DNA of 64,000 nt from Diplosphaera chodatii (Eukaryota; Chlorophyta; Trebouxiophyceae; Prasiolales; Stichococcaceae), in assembly GCA_032358165.1 (NCBI GenBank), contig JAALGY010000038.1, positions 1,488,001 through 1,552,000 of the forward strand, written 5' to 3'. The translations under genes and the position numbers were made by a program. Each line of letters opens with the position of its first letter. The first letter of the stretch is position 1. Shown here in pieces: positions 22,401 through 35,900 of the stretch. The notes beneath the pieces were generated by a model. The model saw only the letters and a program-made list of their open reading frames with translations. It was not told where the DNA came from and ran no database searches.

Positions 22401-25400
22401 GATGATGAGGAGGACTCTGACTCCGAGGCGGAGGAGGAGTCCGAGGAGGAGACCGAAAGGTGGGTGGCCGAACCTGTTACATTGGAATGAGTGCTCTTTT
22501 ACCCCAGAGATCGCCAGCAGATATGAGCACTTCCAGCTGCGCGCTGCACAGCAGATGTATCCTGTCATCACACTCATGTGGCTCAAGGCGTGGGCCCATT
22601 GTACGCTCAACTAAAGCTCAACTAACGCCACGTGGTGCGATAGTACTGGCAGCTGGCTCATGACCCTGACTCATGACCCTGGTATGCTGTGCTGCAGCGA
22701 GTCGGAGTACTCGTCATCCTACGAGAGCGAGACAGACAGCGAGGAGGCACGGCAGCAGCGAGTGGCGTCATCTCGGGCGGCGCGAGAGCAGCGCATTGCT
22801 GCAGCACGGGCCGCCGCGTCCCCCGACGACCTGCGCTCCCCCATCTGCTGCATCCTGGGCCACGTCGACACAGGTATATCCCGCATCCCATGCCTGGACA
22901 TGCAGTCTGCCCCGCCTCTACTTCTGCCTCGTGCAGGCTCCTGTCCGAGCTACTTGGCCAAAACTTGAACAGAGCCTGCCTGTCTCTTAGCAGCATCATG
23001 ATCATGCAGCCTTCTGACAGGAGCGCCACCATCTGTATGTGCGCCAATGCAGGCAAGACGAAGATCCTGGACAACGTGCGGCGGACCAATGTGCAGGACG
23101 GCGAGGCTGGCGGCATCACCCAGCAGATTGGTGCGACCTATGTGCCGGGACCCAACATCCGGTCACGGACGGAGGAGCTGCGCAAGGGCCGCGAATTCGA
23201 GCTCAAGGTCCCCGGCCTGCTCATCATTGACACTCCAGGTCTGCACGCCCCCTGCCGGGATCCTCCTTGACACTGTGGAGCTCTGCGTTTGAACATAACA
23301 GCAGCCTTGCAACTTGTTTGCAGAATCTGTCGCCTGTGCGTGCACTCGATCATCAGACGCGCTGGACATGATAACGGCCTCCATCCACTTCCTGGGTCTG
23401 TCCTCTAGGGCACGAGTCGTTCACCAACCTGCGGTCGCGCGGCAGCAGCCTGTGCGATATCGCCATCCTGGTTGTCGACCTCATGCATAGCCTGGAGCCG
23501 CAGACGATCGAGTCCATCAACCTGCTCAAGCAGCGCAAGACGCCATTCATCATTGCACTGAACAAGGTGCTTGATGCACCTGCCGCTCATATCTGGTGCC
23601 ATGGTGCTGCAACTGCGCAGAAGTTCGTCTGCACTCCAAGTCGTTGCTGTGTGCTAGGCCGGCTGTAGGAGAGGGCTGCAGTGCTTCAGGGTCCAGCCTA
23701 CACGTGCTTTGCCGTGCGTCAACCACAGGTGGACCGGTTGTACGACTGGAAGACGTGGACAGATGCACCAATCCGCGACACACTGGACGCTCAAGAGCGG
23801 CATGTGGCAGTGGAGTTTGAGCAGCGCCTGAACAAGGTCAAGGCGGAGCTGATGCAGCAGGTGAGATGTCTGTGTCGTACCTTGTTAAATAGGGACCCTG
23901 AGGTAGATACCCAAGCCGCTTCCTGCCACCTCTGCATCAGACGTAGACCCAGCCTGTAATTTCCAGACGCTGGAAGGACGTGCATGCGAACTGAAGCACT
24001 GATCCCATTGCAGGGGCTGAACACCGAGCTGTACTGGAAGAACCCAGACGCCCGGACATATGCCAACATAGTGCCCACCTCCGCCATCACTGGCGAGGGT
24101 GCGCCGCGCACCGCCACCTGCCCCCGCAGACTGCGCGACGCCTGTGCAGGGATCTGCGGCTTGTTGCCCTCAACCGCTGCAAAGCGCAACAGCTGTCCAG
24201 AGCACGCTTGCCAAGCATACTTCGTGTCAGCGCAGGCATCCCAGACCTGCTGCAGATGCTGGTGCAGCTGACCCAGAGCCGCCTGGCGCAGCGCCTCATG
24301 TTCATCAACGAGCTGCAGGCCACCGTCCTTGAGGTGCGCTTTTGTGCTTGCACCGCTTATTTCGCCTCCAACCAGCTGCCGTCTGGCTCTTGGGCTGCCT
24401 CGACGCCTGGACGCCAACATCTGACATGGACCTGTTAGCTTTGCAGCACGAGCACACTTCTCTGGAGCACTAGCACACTACCCTGCTTCCACCTGCGACC
24501 GACAACAGGTGAAGGTGATCGAGGGGCTGGGCACGACCATGGACGTGGTCCTGGTGAACGGGCTCCTGCGGGAGGGCGCCCAGATCGTGGTGTGCGGCCT
24601 CGGCGCGCCCATCGTCACCACCATCCGCTCCCTGCTCACGCCGCACCCCATGAAGGTCCGCATGACTGCACAATATATGTCTCTGATCATAGCCATGCAT
24701 GTCACTGGGCTGTGCATCTTGTGCTACATGGTTCAGCTGGCACTACAGAGCGAATCCATCTGTTGCTGATCATCACACTTCGTGCACCCGTGGATCCACA
24801 TGATGAGGTTCCGAGGTGTTGTGTCACCACAGGAGCTGAGGGTGAAGGGGTCGTACCTGCACCACAAGGAGGTGAAGGCCGCGCAGGGCATCAAGATCGC
24901 GGCCAACGGCTTGGAGAGCGCCGTTGCTGGCACACAGGTCAGAGCCACCATTGCCGTGGTGGTATCTTGGTGCGGTGAAACTTGATTTGTCGGCATCACT
25001 CATCTGTTGGACCTACGTGCCAGTGTGTGGTGATGTTGCTTGATGCCGTTTTCTCGATGCCATTCCATGATGTAGTACCCCATGACGACATCTGCAATCA
25101 ACACGTGCAGCTGCTGGTGGTGGGCCCTGGCGATGATGTGCAGCTGCTGAAGGATGAGGTCATGTCCGACATGGCGGACATCTTCTCCTCTGTCGACAAA
25201 GGGGGTGCGTGCTGTTGTATGCTGCATGGTTTGCTGCCTCAACCAGGATGCCACCCTGTTCGGCCTGTGTGTAGCCATGATGTGTGCAACATTGTCTCAT
25301 GTTAGCGGCTTGGCATTGTGCACCAACAATATGTGGGCTGCTGGTTCATCTCGACACAGCAGTTGGTGGTATGCAAGAACAGCAGGTTGGTGTGACCGTG

Positions 25401-26950
25401 TGGTCCTGGGCCCCGCAGGCGAGGGCGTGTGCGTGCAGGCCAGCACCCTGGGGTCGCTGGAGGCGCTGCTCACCTTCCTGAAGTCCGACGCAGTGCAGAT
25501 CCCGGTGTCCGGCATCAACATTGGCCCCATCCACAAGAAGGACGTCATGCGCGCGTCAGTCATGCTGGAGAAGGTGCGGCGGCACCCCACACCACTGCTG
25601 CTGTGATGCTGGGCGCCAGTGTCTGTGTGGTGTTATGGGTGCCCCGGGAGCGGCCGCCATCACTCTACAGGCTTGCTGATGCGTCCTTGCCACATCGTCG
25701 GTGCTTGATTACACCACAATCCCAGCAGAAGACACCATGGCTGCATTTGCAGGGAGCCAAGAAGTTTGCCGTCATCCTGGCCTTCGATGTGCCGGTGACG
25801 CGCGAGGCGCGGGATCTGGCCGAGTCGATGGGTGTCCGCATCTTCACAGCCGACATCATCTACCACCTGTTTGACCAGTTCACAGCATACCTCAAGCAGG
25901 CACGCACATTCTGCAAGCCAACATATCACACTGTGCACATGCACACACAGCAGCCTGAGCAAGGGTTGTGCTGTGCCTCAAGCTGTACGTGCTGCACTGA
26001 CCGTACTCACGAGTGGACACTGCAAGCCTTATGTGCCGTCATTGCTGCAGGTGAAGGAGGAGGAGCAGGAGGCAGCCAAGTATGATGCGGTGTTCCCGTG
26101 CGTGCTGAAGATCCTGCCCACGTGCATCTTCAACAAGAAGGACCCGATTGTCCTGGGTGTCGAGATCGCAGATGGCATTGCAAAGGTGACCGAGACTGAC
26201 GGCCATGGCCAGCATGCCTGCCAATGCTGACATGCATGCTTGAGGCTCGCTGCAGCAGCTGCGCAGCCTGACGAACAGGGCGTGCCTGGCGCGCAGGTGG
26301 GCACGCCCATCACCGTCCCCAGCCAGGGCTTTGTCGACCTGGGCCGTATTGCTTCGATGGAGCTCAACCACAAGGTGCGCTCTATGCCAACATAGAAGCA
26401 GCTGCGCAGCCTGACATCATGGCCGGCAGAAACCTTCGTACACAGCTTGTGCACGTCCGCACTCGCAACCACTCGAGGGACTTGCCTTGACCATGCAACC
26501 CTGCAGGCTGTCAACACCGCGAAGAAGGGGGACAGCGTGGCCATGAAGCTGGAGCCCGGCAACACGACGGAGGCGTCGCGCCTGTACGGCCGCCACTTCG
26601 ACCACAAGGTGCGCCTGCGGCTTGCGATGCCATCCTGCATTCGTCTGCATGGCACCCTGTCTGCTGCGCCGTCCATCGATGAAATCTGGACCCGAAGGCC
26701 CAGAAGCAATCTCAGCTTGTTTATCCTTTTTGGTGCAGGACGAACTAGTCAGCAGGATATCAAGGAAGTCCATCAATCTGCTGAAGGTGACAACTGTTTG
26801 CGATTAATAGACCCGGACCCATGCATGCTGTCATGGCAATGCACTCAACTCTGCAATATGCTAACTTCGCAGGAAAACTTCCGAGACGACCTGTCGAAGG
26901 ATGACTGGAGGCTTGTGGTCAAGCTCAAGGGTGTGTTCAACATCCAGTGA
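16456..26950 (+). CDS. EIF5B: Translation initiation factor eIF5B with an embedded tRNA-binding (EMAP-II/Trbp) domain
   Basis: eIF5B is the cytosolic GTPase for 60S subunit joining. The start is [20 protein letters not shown] (16456). Phase-0 exons 16978-17085, 17196-17243 and 17401-17586 encode a tRNA-binding OB-fold: [36 protein letters not shown] and [18 protein letters not shown]. The next exon, 17698, joins in phase to a long Lys-rich/acidic repeat region (17698-20120), then a Glu/Arg/Ala-rich helix (about 20780-22440). The GTPase core starts at [14 protein letters not shown] (about 22835), with [20 protein letters not shown] (about 23053), IIDTPG split to [16 protein letters not shown] (about 23410), [14 protein letters not shown] and [10 protein letters not shown]. 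Domains II-IV follow: [60 protein letters not shown] and [40 protein letters not shown] and [15 protein letters not shown] end the protein at 26950. The core identification is certain. The OB-fold fusion is inferred from phase continuity and shared repeats. Confidence 0.93.
17698..20120 (+). repeat. Exon-encoded Lys-rich/acidic repeat array inside eIF5B
   Basis: Successive exons each carry a basic run followed by a hydrophobic-acidic tail: [19 protein letters not shown] (about 17752), [19 protein letters not shown] (about 18073), [19 protein letters not shown] (about 18424), [19 protein letters not shown] (about 18740), [20 protein letters not shown] (about 19462) and the more diverged [15 protein letters not shown] and [13 protein letters not shown] (about 19820 and 20045). 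A related unit, [16 protein letters not shown], lies in the first exon (about 16620), before the tRNA-binding domain. This looks like internal exon duplication. eIF5B N-termini are Lys/acidic in other eukaryotes, but this regular unit is notable. Confidence 0.75.
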
Positions 26951-27226
26951 GACAAGTACGGCTGTGTGGTGTGGTAGACAGAGGTTTCTGGGATGCTGCT
27001 GCTGAGTGAGTGTTTCAGGTTTTAGGGTGAGACCATGCTATAGTGTTCGTCAGCCTCTGCTCGTGGTGCGGCTGGTGACTCTTATAAGACCAAGTGCGTC
27101 CCATCCGACACCCATACATCATAAACCACCAACATTAAATTATGTCATGCGGGCGAGCATCGAGGTTGTTCCGCATCTTTGCAAACTCACAGAGATTGTG
27201 ACTGAGCCCTCTTTCTGGCCAGTGCC
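26951..27226. other. Convergent intergenic region (eIF5B / cyclin C 3' ends)
   Basis: About 276 bases lie between two convergent stops and presumably hold both 3'UTRs. I see no separate gene in it. Confidence 0.4.
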
Positions 27227-28847
27227 TCAGGGCAGCCTGATGCGGGCCATCAGCTGCCCAATCTCGAGTCGACTGGTTCCCCGCTCAGCATCATACATTT
27301 CTGTCAGCCTGAGCGCCACGCTATACACCTGCGGCATATGGGAAGGCGTCACGCACATCCGCTGTCACTACAGCACCTCATTCGGATACCAATCAGAAGC
27401 AAAGCAATTTCACTTGCCTGATCAAGGTTCACATCCAACCCCTCGAGCCAGTGCCGCACATCTTGCTGCTTCATGCCCGCACCCTGTGTGTAGGAACCGC
27501 GTGTGTGCATCATGCGCGCAGCAAGTGCGGAGTGTGGGGACTTGCATGCGTCACATCTCGCACGCTGCTCACTACAGGGCGCACCACTGTCAAGCAGCCT
27601 AGCGCAACGATGTGTGGCGGAAACTGCAGCAGCACATCGGTGTTGTACGAGTCGTTGAGGACGGACCTGTGAGGTTCATGGCCCAGGGGTCAGCACTTAT
27701 GTGGAGGTGTTCAGTGGCGCAGTCACGCTGAACTTCAATACCACTTACCAGCACTCTTGCGCAACATCTGTGAGGCGAGCGCTTTGAAGACATGCGGCAA
27801 GGTCTGTATATGGGTGCCACACCGTGAGGCGGTAGTCCAATCCATCCTGTAGAACAAGGTCGCTCTCGCTATAGCAATGATTGCGGCAGGGAGCACCCTC
27901 GTATGCAGAAGGCCGAAAGCACCTGCCACTGCTTGTGACAGCGTTGCAAGGGCATTGTTTTGCAATGCAACCCACCAGCAGCGCCATCTCCAGGTCCATC
28001 AGCGTCTTCGTCTCCAGCTCAGGCAGCATCGACGGGAACTCGCCTGCACTTGATGTCAGCAGTGACATCTCACATCTGTGAGGGCCCATACACGCTGCTG
28101 CTGAGCAGCCTCTGACGGCCAGTGGACAGCATTTTGTGGCGGTGACCAGCATCATCGTGACACACCTGCAAGCTTCTGCATGGCATGGAAGAGGTGTCGG
28201 GCTTGCAGCAGCGTCTCCTCCACTTTGGCGGCCAGGTACAGCGCTGCTGGCGCCACAGCACGTGGGTCCACCGTGCAGAAGTCGCTGCGGAGGTAGAAGC
28301 GCCGGAAGAACACGCACGCCGTCGCGGCCACCCTGGGGCCATGCAGCCATGTGCTCCGCACTAGGCCATGATGGTCCAGAACCAGCACAGCGCCCAATGG
28401 CTGGGCACGACCAGTTTTGAATGGTGTGAAACTGACTGTGCTGTGATAGCGCGACACAATCGGGCACTGGTGCAGTCTATACCGCTGGCGGATGCCATGA
28501 GCTGCGGTGCCCTGCGCCAGGGCCCGAATGTCTGCAGCACAGCAGGAAGCAACTTGCGACAGTGCTGCCTATACTGACGAAACAGCCGCATGGCCCAAGA
28601 CTACGGCCTCTGGCTCACATCTGATGTGATGGTTGGTCAGCTGCTCAATCTGCACATCTGACAGACCCCTCGCCAAGTCCTTCGAGTGCGCCGCCTGCTG
28701 CGGTTTATTGCTCTGAAGTTGTGCGCTGCAGCAAGACACAACCGCTTTGAAGAACTGGTCGCTGGACAAGAACATGAAGGAAGCGCAGCAATAGGTGCAA
28801 CAAAGCAGTGCGCACGCTTGGGCGGACGCCCAGAAGTTCGCTGCCAT
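27227..28847 (-). CDS. CYCC: Cyclin C, Mediator CDK8-module cyclin
   Basis: Cyclin C partners CDK8 in the kinase module of the Mediator complex in the nucleus. The minus-strand ATG is at 28847 and gives the family's characteristic start MAANFWASAQA. Exons then read LARGLSDVQIEQLTNHHI (about 28670), QYRQHCRKLLPAVLQTFG (about 28560) and the cyclin box VAATACVFFRRFYLRSDF with TVDPRAVAPAALYLAAKVEE (about 28330-28215). EFPSMLPELETKTLMDLEMA (about 28040), DLVLQDGLDYRLTVWHPYTD (about 27860) and SVLNDSYNTDVLLQFPPHIV (about 27660) follow. Next comes QQDVRHWLEGLDVNLDQ (about 27470), apparently with a GC donor, and the final exon YSVALRLTEMYDAERGTSRL ending at 27227. The order of pieces matches cyclin C across both cyclin folds. 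Confidence 0.9.
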
Positions 28848-29918
28848 CAAGCCACAGAAGCGGCAGCCGTCATACAAAACACCGTGCGAGCTGCGTGACA
28901 CAAGCAAATAAAGGCCCTGAGGATGCTGTGCCAGAACAGGCGCAATACTTGGGGTCTCGTGAAACTTCGGTGATCTGATGCAAGCAGCTTGCAATGCAAT
29001 CCAGATGTTCACTGGCCGTCAAAGGCCAAGATGGCCCAAGGCAGGATATGTGTGACACTGGAATCCGCAACCCGTGAAGCAGGTGGTCAAATGCTGAAGT
29101 TTGAGCAAGTGGAAATTTGGCTTCTCCCGCAGTTCCGGGACTTGCGCGTTGGCGGTGGGGAGGTAGTGATTGGTGATGACGATGCAACGTGACGGATACG
29201 TGCACCCTTGGCGAAGGTGCCGTCCCCTGGGAGCCTTCGCAACACCCGCACATCGCCAGACACACCACCTTGTACCACTGAGCGCCTGTAAGTGCTCTGC
29301 ACTGTTCGGATCCAGTCGCAAATCGGCACAGCGGGTAGGGTGGAGACCGGTTGGTGGTCCGTGTCCTCAGCTCGTTCCGCTGCTGTCCAAGCAGGGAACC
29401 GATCTGCGGCAGTTGCAGGCCTGCAGCACGGTCGACGGGGCTGCGTTTGCGGAACAAAGTGGCTGCGCGAGCAGTCCAGCCAGCGGCACTTGGCGGTGTT
29501 AGACCCAGGGGCGTGACTTGGGGCCTGGGCAGCGGCAGCAGCCGGCGCAGCCGCTGCGTGGGCCGATGTCGGCCAGCAGGCGCCACACTCGCCGCCCTCT
29601 GCGGGCGGAGCACAGGCGAGCAGCAGCCGTACAGAACATCAGAAAACCATGTTGGTGCGCAGTGCTGCTGGGCAGAGTCCTCGACGGCTGGCTACCTGGA
29701 GAGACACATGGGCGCTATGTGCTCACCTGATGCATGTGTACTGAACACCCGGTGTCGATCTAAGGCTTGCAGGTGCATCGAGTTGTCGAAATGGCAGACA
29801 ATTGCAGCTTGAAATTCATAGCAAAGCAGTGTCTCTGACAACGCCCTGGACGCTTGCAGGTGCATCGATTTGTAACATGGAAGGCGATGCAGATTGACTT
29901 CGATAGCTGAACAGCGTT
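28848..29918. other. Unresolved region between cyclin C and the RLT-type gene
   Basis: This 1.07-kb stretch has no recognised gene. A long minus-strand open frame (28870-29613, 247 codons) starts MLRPQRAASVAPAGRHRPTQ, resembling an organelle leader. Two other minus frames around 29090-29330 contain coding-looking strings (RRLPGDGTFAKGARI; ITNHYLPTANAQVPELREKP). A small minus-strand gene with two or three exons is possible, but I cannot join these frames convincingly or name a family. The right-hand part should contain the promoter of the RLT-type gene. Confidence 0.3.
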
Positions 29919-32900
29919 ATGAACAGCGCCATGGACGCTGGCGCCAATGGCGACGTGCCTGAAGTGCCCGTGGCAGCTGCTGCTACGCCACCCACTCGCA
30001 CACCTCGTTCACAGAAGACGCCCATTCAGAAAGAAGCTCTCGAAGCAGCGTTCAGAAGTGGGCGGCGTCTTTGCAACAGACCATGACCTCTATTGACGGA
30101 AGCACAGCATCATTGAACTGCGCTATGTTGATCTGATCTCACCCATTGTTGCTGGGTGTACATATGCAGTCATGCAGTTTCCCCCGGAGGAGGTGCGCTC
30201 GGCGCTCGGCGAGCGGATTGGGTTGACAGAGCAACAAGTGCAGGTTTGGTTCTCCCATGCCCGCCGCCGTGCAAAGAAGCAGCAGCAAGACCAGGAGGGT
30301 GCAGGCGGCAGTGCGCAGCCCAGCCCCTCGCACAGCCCAGCCAGAGTGCAGCACCCCGCAGCAGCGCAGGCAGTGGCCAGCGATTCCCCGCTGCGGCAGC
30401 CTGCTGCTGTTGCGCCTGATGATGACGATGGCCGCATCAGTCCAGTGGTGATCACAGCGATGCTCACCGTTCTGCTGCTGTTGCTGGGACCAGCCGTTGC
30501 CTTGATGCACACAGTGAGCTTGGCTTGGTCTCTGACATCCCAGAATTGATGCTAGCCTGTCCTTGAATTGATGAATCGCCACACAGGTGCACACAGCGCG
30601 ACAGCAGCCCACGCCGACACGGGCGTCACCTGCGGATCTGGGCAGGGCACAGGCTGCAGCACAGGCTGAAGCCGCACAGGCCGCAGCGCTTGCTGAAGCA
30701 CAGCGCCTGGTGGACGCAGCCAAAGCAACACTGCCTGTGCCCTTCAGGCCCGACGGCCCGCCCCTGGGCTACATCTTCGACGACCCACCAGGTAGGACCC
30801 AGCTGCACGCATGTTGCACTTTGGAGGTGTTTTACGCCTGCATGCAGTCATACATGCTTCGTGGAACCGCAGCATCGGGCTATGGAGGGTGGAGTAGCCG
30901 CCCTTGCTGCTCATTCGCTTTGCTGTACTCTAGCTTTGCAGCAAGGATCACATTCAGGCCTACACCATGCAGATGCTGCAGCCGATGCAGCTGCGCTGGG
31001 TGCGGCAAAGCGGAAACGTGTACAGCTGGAGGGTGGCCTGGAGTATGAGCATGGCGACGATGGCGGCGGTCTGCAGGTGCCTAGGCACCTACAATGCTTG
31101 TCTCACATGTGCAAGCGAGATCATGCAGGTCCACCACCGTGTCAGAGTGTGTCAGAGTGAGCGGGTCTGCTTGCTGGTGCTCAGGCAAGGCTGCTGGGCT
31201 ACAAACTGATTGCACGGTTTCAGGACCCACATGCTGTCTGGCCGAGCGCAGTTTGCGCAGCCCGGCGGCGGCAAGGGGCGCGCCATGCGGGCGGGCGACT
31301 GGGAGGGCGCCTTCGACGAGGCGCGCGCGGCTGAGGAGGCGGCGGCCGCCCGGCACGAGGAGCGGGCCGCGCTCCTGAGAGCACGCCTGGAGACCGGCCT
31401 GCGCAAGGTGCGCGCCGCTGCATTGCGCAAGAGGTGCTCGCACCCAGCCGCCAGCCCATCGTTTCATGCAAGCACGCGACCCTCTTGCATGTTACTCCCT
31501 GCCATCGGCGCGTCATCATGTTCGCTCCCGTCTGGCTATGCAGGACCAGGAACGCATGCTGCGGGAGAGTCTCAAGCAGGAGCAGCGGGCAGCCAAGGCG
31601 CGGGAGAAGGTGTGCCTCTGACCACTGCCGCTGCCCGAATGTCCCCAGCTGCCTGTCGACTCGGCACACTCATGTGCCCTGCACTGCAACCGGCTTACCT
31701 GACAGCTGTGGCTCTGCATCTCACCCTGCCGAGCGGCCGCCTGCAGGAGGCGCAGCGCCTGCAGAAGTGGGCGATGTTCGAGCAGCGGGAGGCGGTGCGG
31801 CTGCAGGCGAAGGAGGAGAAGGCGGCGGCACGGGAGGCGGCCAAGGAGGAGCGCCTCGCCCGCAAGGCCGCCGAGCGCGCCGCCAAGCAGGCCGCCGCGC
31901 AGCAGCGCAAGGAGCTCACCCGCAAGTGCGGCCCCTCTGCCGCTGAACTGCAGCCTCCCAATGCATGCGTTGATGACTGCAGTTTGGGGAATTTGAGGCT
32001 GCTGTGCACAGGGCAGTGATGATAAGCTACGTCGAAAACGAGGCATATGGAAGAAGAATGGGCGGGAAAGGGGTGCCTAGTGCAGGTCCAGCTGGCAACC
32101 ACTGCGGGTGCTCCGTGCAGGGAGAAGGAGCTCCGACGGATGGCGGACGGGGCGCTGCGGGCGCCCGGCCGCGTGGCGCCGCAGGCCCCGGACGACGAGG
32201 ACCTGGAGGCCCACGCGCTGCAGCGGCAGCAGGATGCTGGGTATGTCCAACACGGCCTGATGCATGTGTTGCATGCTTGTTAATCAACATGCGGGCTCAT
32301 TAAGCTTGCATGTGGACCATGTTGCATGCATCGTGCATGTTTAACCGGACACAGGACTTGACAGGGACAATATGGGGACAAGCATGCATGCATCTACCTG
32401 CATGTGCACACCCAGCAAGCTCGGGGGGGCGCACATGTGTGCGAGGTAGCTGCTCGTTGGAATGGGCATGCCAGCCTGAGTGCTCTGCTGCCTGACATGC
32501 AGGTATGTCTCGGGCACAGACAGCGGCCAGGTGCCATCCACAGTGACACTGCAGCGGCCTCCCTTCCCGCCGCCCGCTGTGCGGCTGCAGCCGGCGTTCC
32601 CGGAGGAGCTGGGTCATGAGGTGAGGACAATGTGAACTGTGCTAGTCAGCCGGCACCACGTTCTTCAGTAAGCAATAGCAAAGATGAGCAGGGTGCACTT
32701 CTGCTGCACATGAGAGGGTTGTCATGCTGCAGGCTGCACGGGAGCTGGTCGCGGCCTGGGGCTTCCTGCACACCTTCAGCGAGCTGCTGGGCGTCTGGCC
32801 GGCATCGCTCACGGAGCTGCTTGCGGCGCTTGTGGGCGGCGCCGGCTCGCGCCTCATTGCTGAGCTGCACATCGGGCTGCTGCGCCTGCTGCAGGTGCCT

Positions 32901-35900
32901 GCCCAGCCTGTCGCTGATGCAGACGGTGACTTGCTGCTAGATACTGCATTGCACACTGTCTGTCCTAGCCATGACAATGTGGTCATTGATGTGCAGAGGT
33001 TTGCATACCAGCTGTGCCGTGCTGATCTGGCATGTTCACTTTGTGCGCCTGCTGTGATGTAGGCGGACATGGAGGAGGCGCACCTGACAAACAGCGCCAC
33101 GGTGGCGACCGGCTTCACGGACCGCGCCGCGACAGCCTGTGCCGCGACGCTGGACGAGGCCTGGGCCTGGGGCTTCGACGTGGACGCCTGGCGCGCGCAC
33201 CTGGGCCCCGCCACCTGGCCCGAGGTCCTCCGCCAGTTTGCCGTCGCCGCAGGTGACGACCCGTCCCCTTGCCTTGCATGCCGAACAGAACGACAGCAGA
33301 TGGCTGCCAGTCGCCTCCTCGAAGGCACCATTGTCCAGCGAGGGGACCAGGTGGCGTCGAGCTGGGCAGCTGATCCGGGCATCTCGGGGTGCTGCAGGGT
33401 GGGGCAAGCAGCGGCCCCGGCTGCGGACCGAGGCCAAGGCCAAGATGGGCAAGGAGGGCGAGGACATCGTGGCCAGCGGCACAGCGGACGGCGACCTGTC
33501 GCTGCGCATGCCGGCGCGCTACCACCCCGCGAGCGTCAAGGGCGCTGCCTGGCAGGTAGTTACAACCCTGCATGCAGCAGTACTCGCTCCCAAATTACAG
33601 GGGTTGGGTTGCTGGCACCCTGGGGTAGCCTGCATGCATCACATCAACGTTTCCTTGCCACACAGGTGCTGGCAGAGGCAGGGCCAGATGGCTTGTCGGT
33701 GGGAGAGATTGTCCGGCGCATCCAGTCCAGCGGGCTGCGTGATCTGCGGTCCAGCCGCAACCCTGACGCCTCAGTGAGCGGGGCGCTTGCACGTGACGTC
33801 ATCTTCTGGAAGGTCGCCCCGGCGCGCTTTGCTCTGCACGCCGTTGTGGCGCACCACAGGTGCGGCTCCTGCTGTGGGGTGACTTCATGTAATGTGCTGC
33901 ACAGCCTTTGGTGGTTCTGTTGGCCATGCTCTGAGTTTGTACAGCCAGAGCATCAACAGATCCGTGATTGGGGTCTTATCTTCTGCTGATACAGAGCAAC
34001 TACGCACAGCCCAGCAGGCAAGGCAGCAGATGCAGCAACCACGTCAGCAGCTCACAGCAAGGGGCAGGGCGCAGCAGCACCGTCAGGCGTCAAGTCGGAG
34101 CCCAGTGACGAGCAGGTGACCCTTTGTCGCAGCTGGGCATCGTGCCATGTTCATGTGGCCTGGACTATTGTGCAGCTGCAAAGGCTGCTCGGGCGCTTCT
34201 GGGCTCATGCCTGACATGTTGCCGAGCTGCAGGCGGCGTCCGCGGAGCAGCGGCGCGTGCAGGTGCTGGCACGCGAGGACGCGGGTGGTGGGGCTGCGTC
34301 GCGCGAGGGCACGCCTGCGCCCGAGGACGATGAGGACGAGGAGGACGAGGAGGAGGATGACACTGCAGAGGTGTGCTTCTGTGCACCGCCTGAAACTGCA
34401 AGCAGAACGGTCAAGTGATGCCAGATGACACTAAGCAGCTCGTGTTGACAATTCAATGTTAGCTGTTGGAGGCATGTTTTTAGTGATTCGAAAGCATCAC
34501 AGCTGACATCTGCATGAATTCTGTATAATAGGCTGAGGAGATACATCCGTGGGTGGCCACGCTGCTGGCGGGCGACTACGATGCGCTGTCGCTGCAGGAG
34601 CGCCTGGCCGTACTCGCTGCACTGCAGCAGGTGCCTGAACACCAGCCGTTTCCTGGTGCAGAGTGTGCACTCGTCCGCTGATGCAGAGTTTCATGCAGAA
34701 AGTGCAAGGCCCCTGCTGTGCATGCACTTGACAACACGCTAGGATCGTGTTTACACCTTCGGCGACTATGTGCCTGCAGGCAGCACTGGAGGGGGTCTCA
34801 TTACGCGCATACCTGGACCACCGGCAACAGGAAGCAGCGCGTGCCAAGCGCGTCGCTGCAGAGGAGGCCGCGGTGCGGCGGCAGCCCCAGTGTCCATGCG
34901 GCACGACCGTACACACCTGTCTGCAAGCAGCTCCCTGTGAATCCAGGGGCAGCAGCTGTTGTGTGTATGCGGGCTGGATATGTGGCCGCCAGACGCACGT
35001 GGGCTCCTGCACCTGCAGGCGGAGAAGAGGCAGCGGCAGGTGCAGGCAGCATACCGCGCGCAGCGGGCCGCGGAGCAGGCCCGCAAGGCGTTGGAGAAGT
35101 ACATGGCGCCCGGCGGCGGGGGGTACACATCGGTGCAGGGCAGCCGCGCGCCCTCGGAGGGGCCTCGCGACAGCCCGATGCCGCAGCCGATGGACGTGTC
35201 CCCAGGGCCGCAGCCCGCCGGACAGCCGCCGCAGGCAAGCCTGCTACAGCAGCGCATGGCGATGAGGGTGGTTGCCTTTGTGGCGTTTTGTGACTCAGAG
35301 CACGCCCTCCTGCCGGGCCAGCTACTGGCGTGCAAGCAGCTGTGGTCTGCCCAGCGCGAGGCTAACGCTGCTTCCTGCTTCCATGCTGCAGCCTGGCGCA
35401 CCATCAACTGCCGGCTCCACAGACCGCGACATGGATGCCTCGACGGCAGGCGCGACCCCTGCCAGCCGCGCGGATGTGGTCATTGCAACGGCCGCACAGC
35501 AAGCAGAGGTGGGGTCCACCATACCGAGTGCTTGCAGTCCTGCTCTACACACGGTTGCTTTCAGGTTTCTCATCATGGCGATGTGTGATGTCAAGCAATC
35601 TGCAACCCTTGCAGGGGCAGAGCATGCCGGATCTGGGGTCAGCAGAGGCAGACGCTGCGAGGGCAGCCGCGCGCGCCGAGATGCTGCGGCGTGCAGAGGA
35701 GGCCGCCGCGGTGAGTCAAGGGTCTTGCCACCAAGTGTGGCACGATGTGAAACTCTGGAAACATGACGGTAGGCCGCTGGTGAGCTGGTCGAGCAGTGGG
35801 TGCACTTGAACCAATATGCGTGAAGATTGCGACACACCTTTGACTTGGACGATGGCGTGTGGACGGCCGCTCACCTACATGCAATATGCTGCAGATCCGC

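Noticed and set aside
22657..22681. Direct repeat CTCATGACCCTG twice, one base apart
   Set aside because: Short intronic duplication just before an eIF5B exon. It is too small to suggest a mobile element or function.
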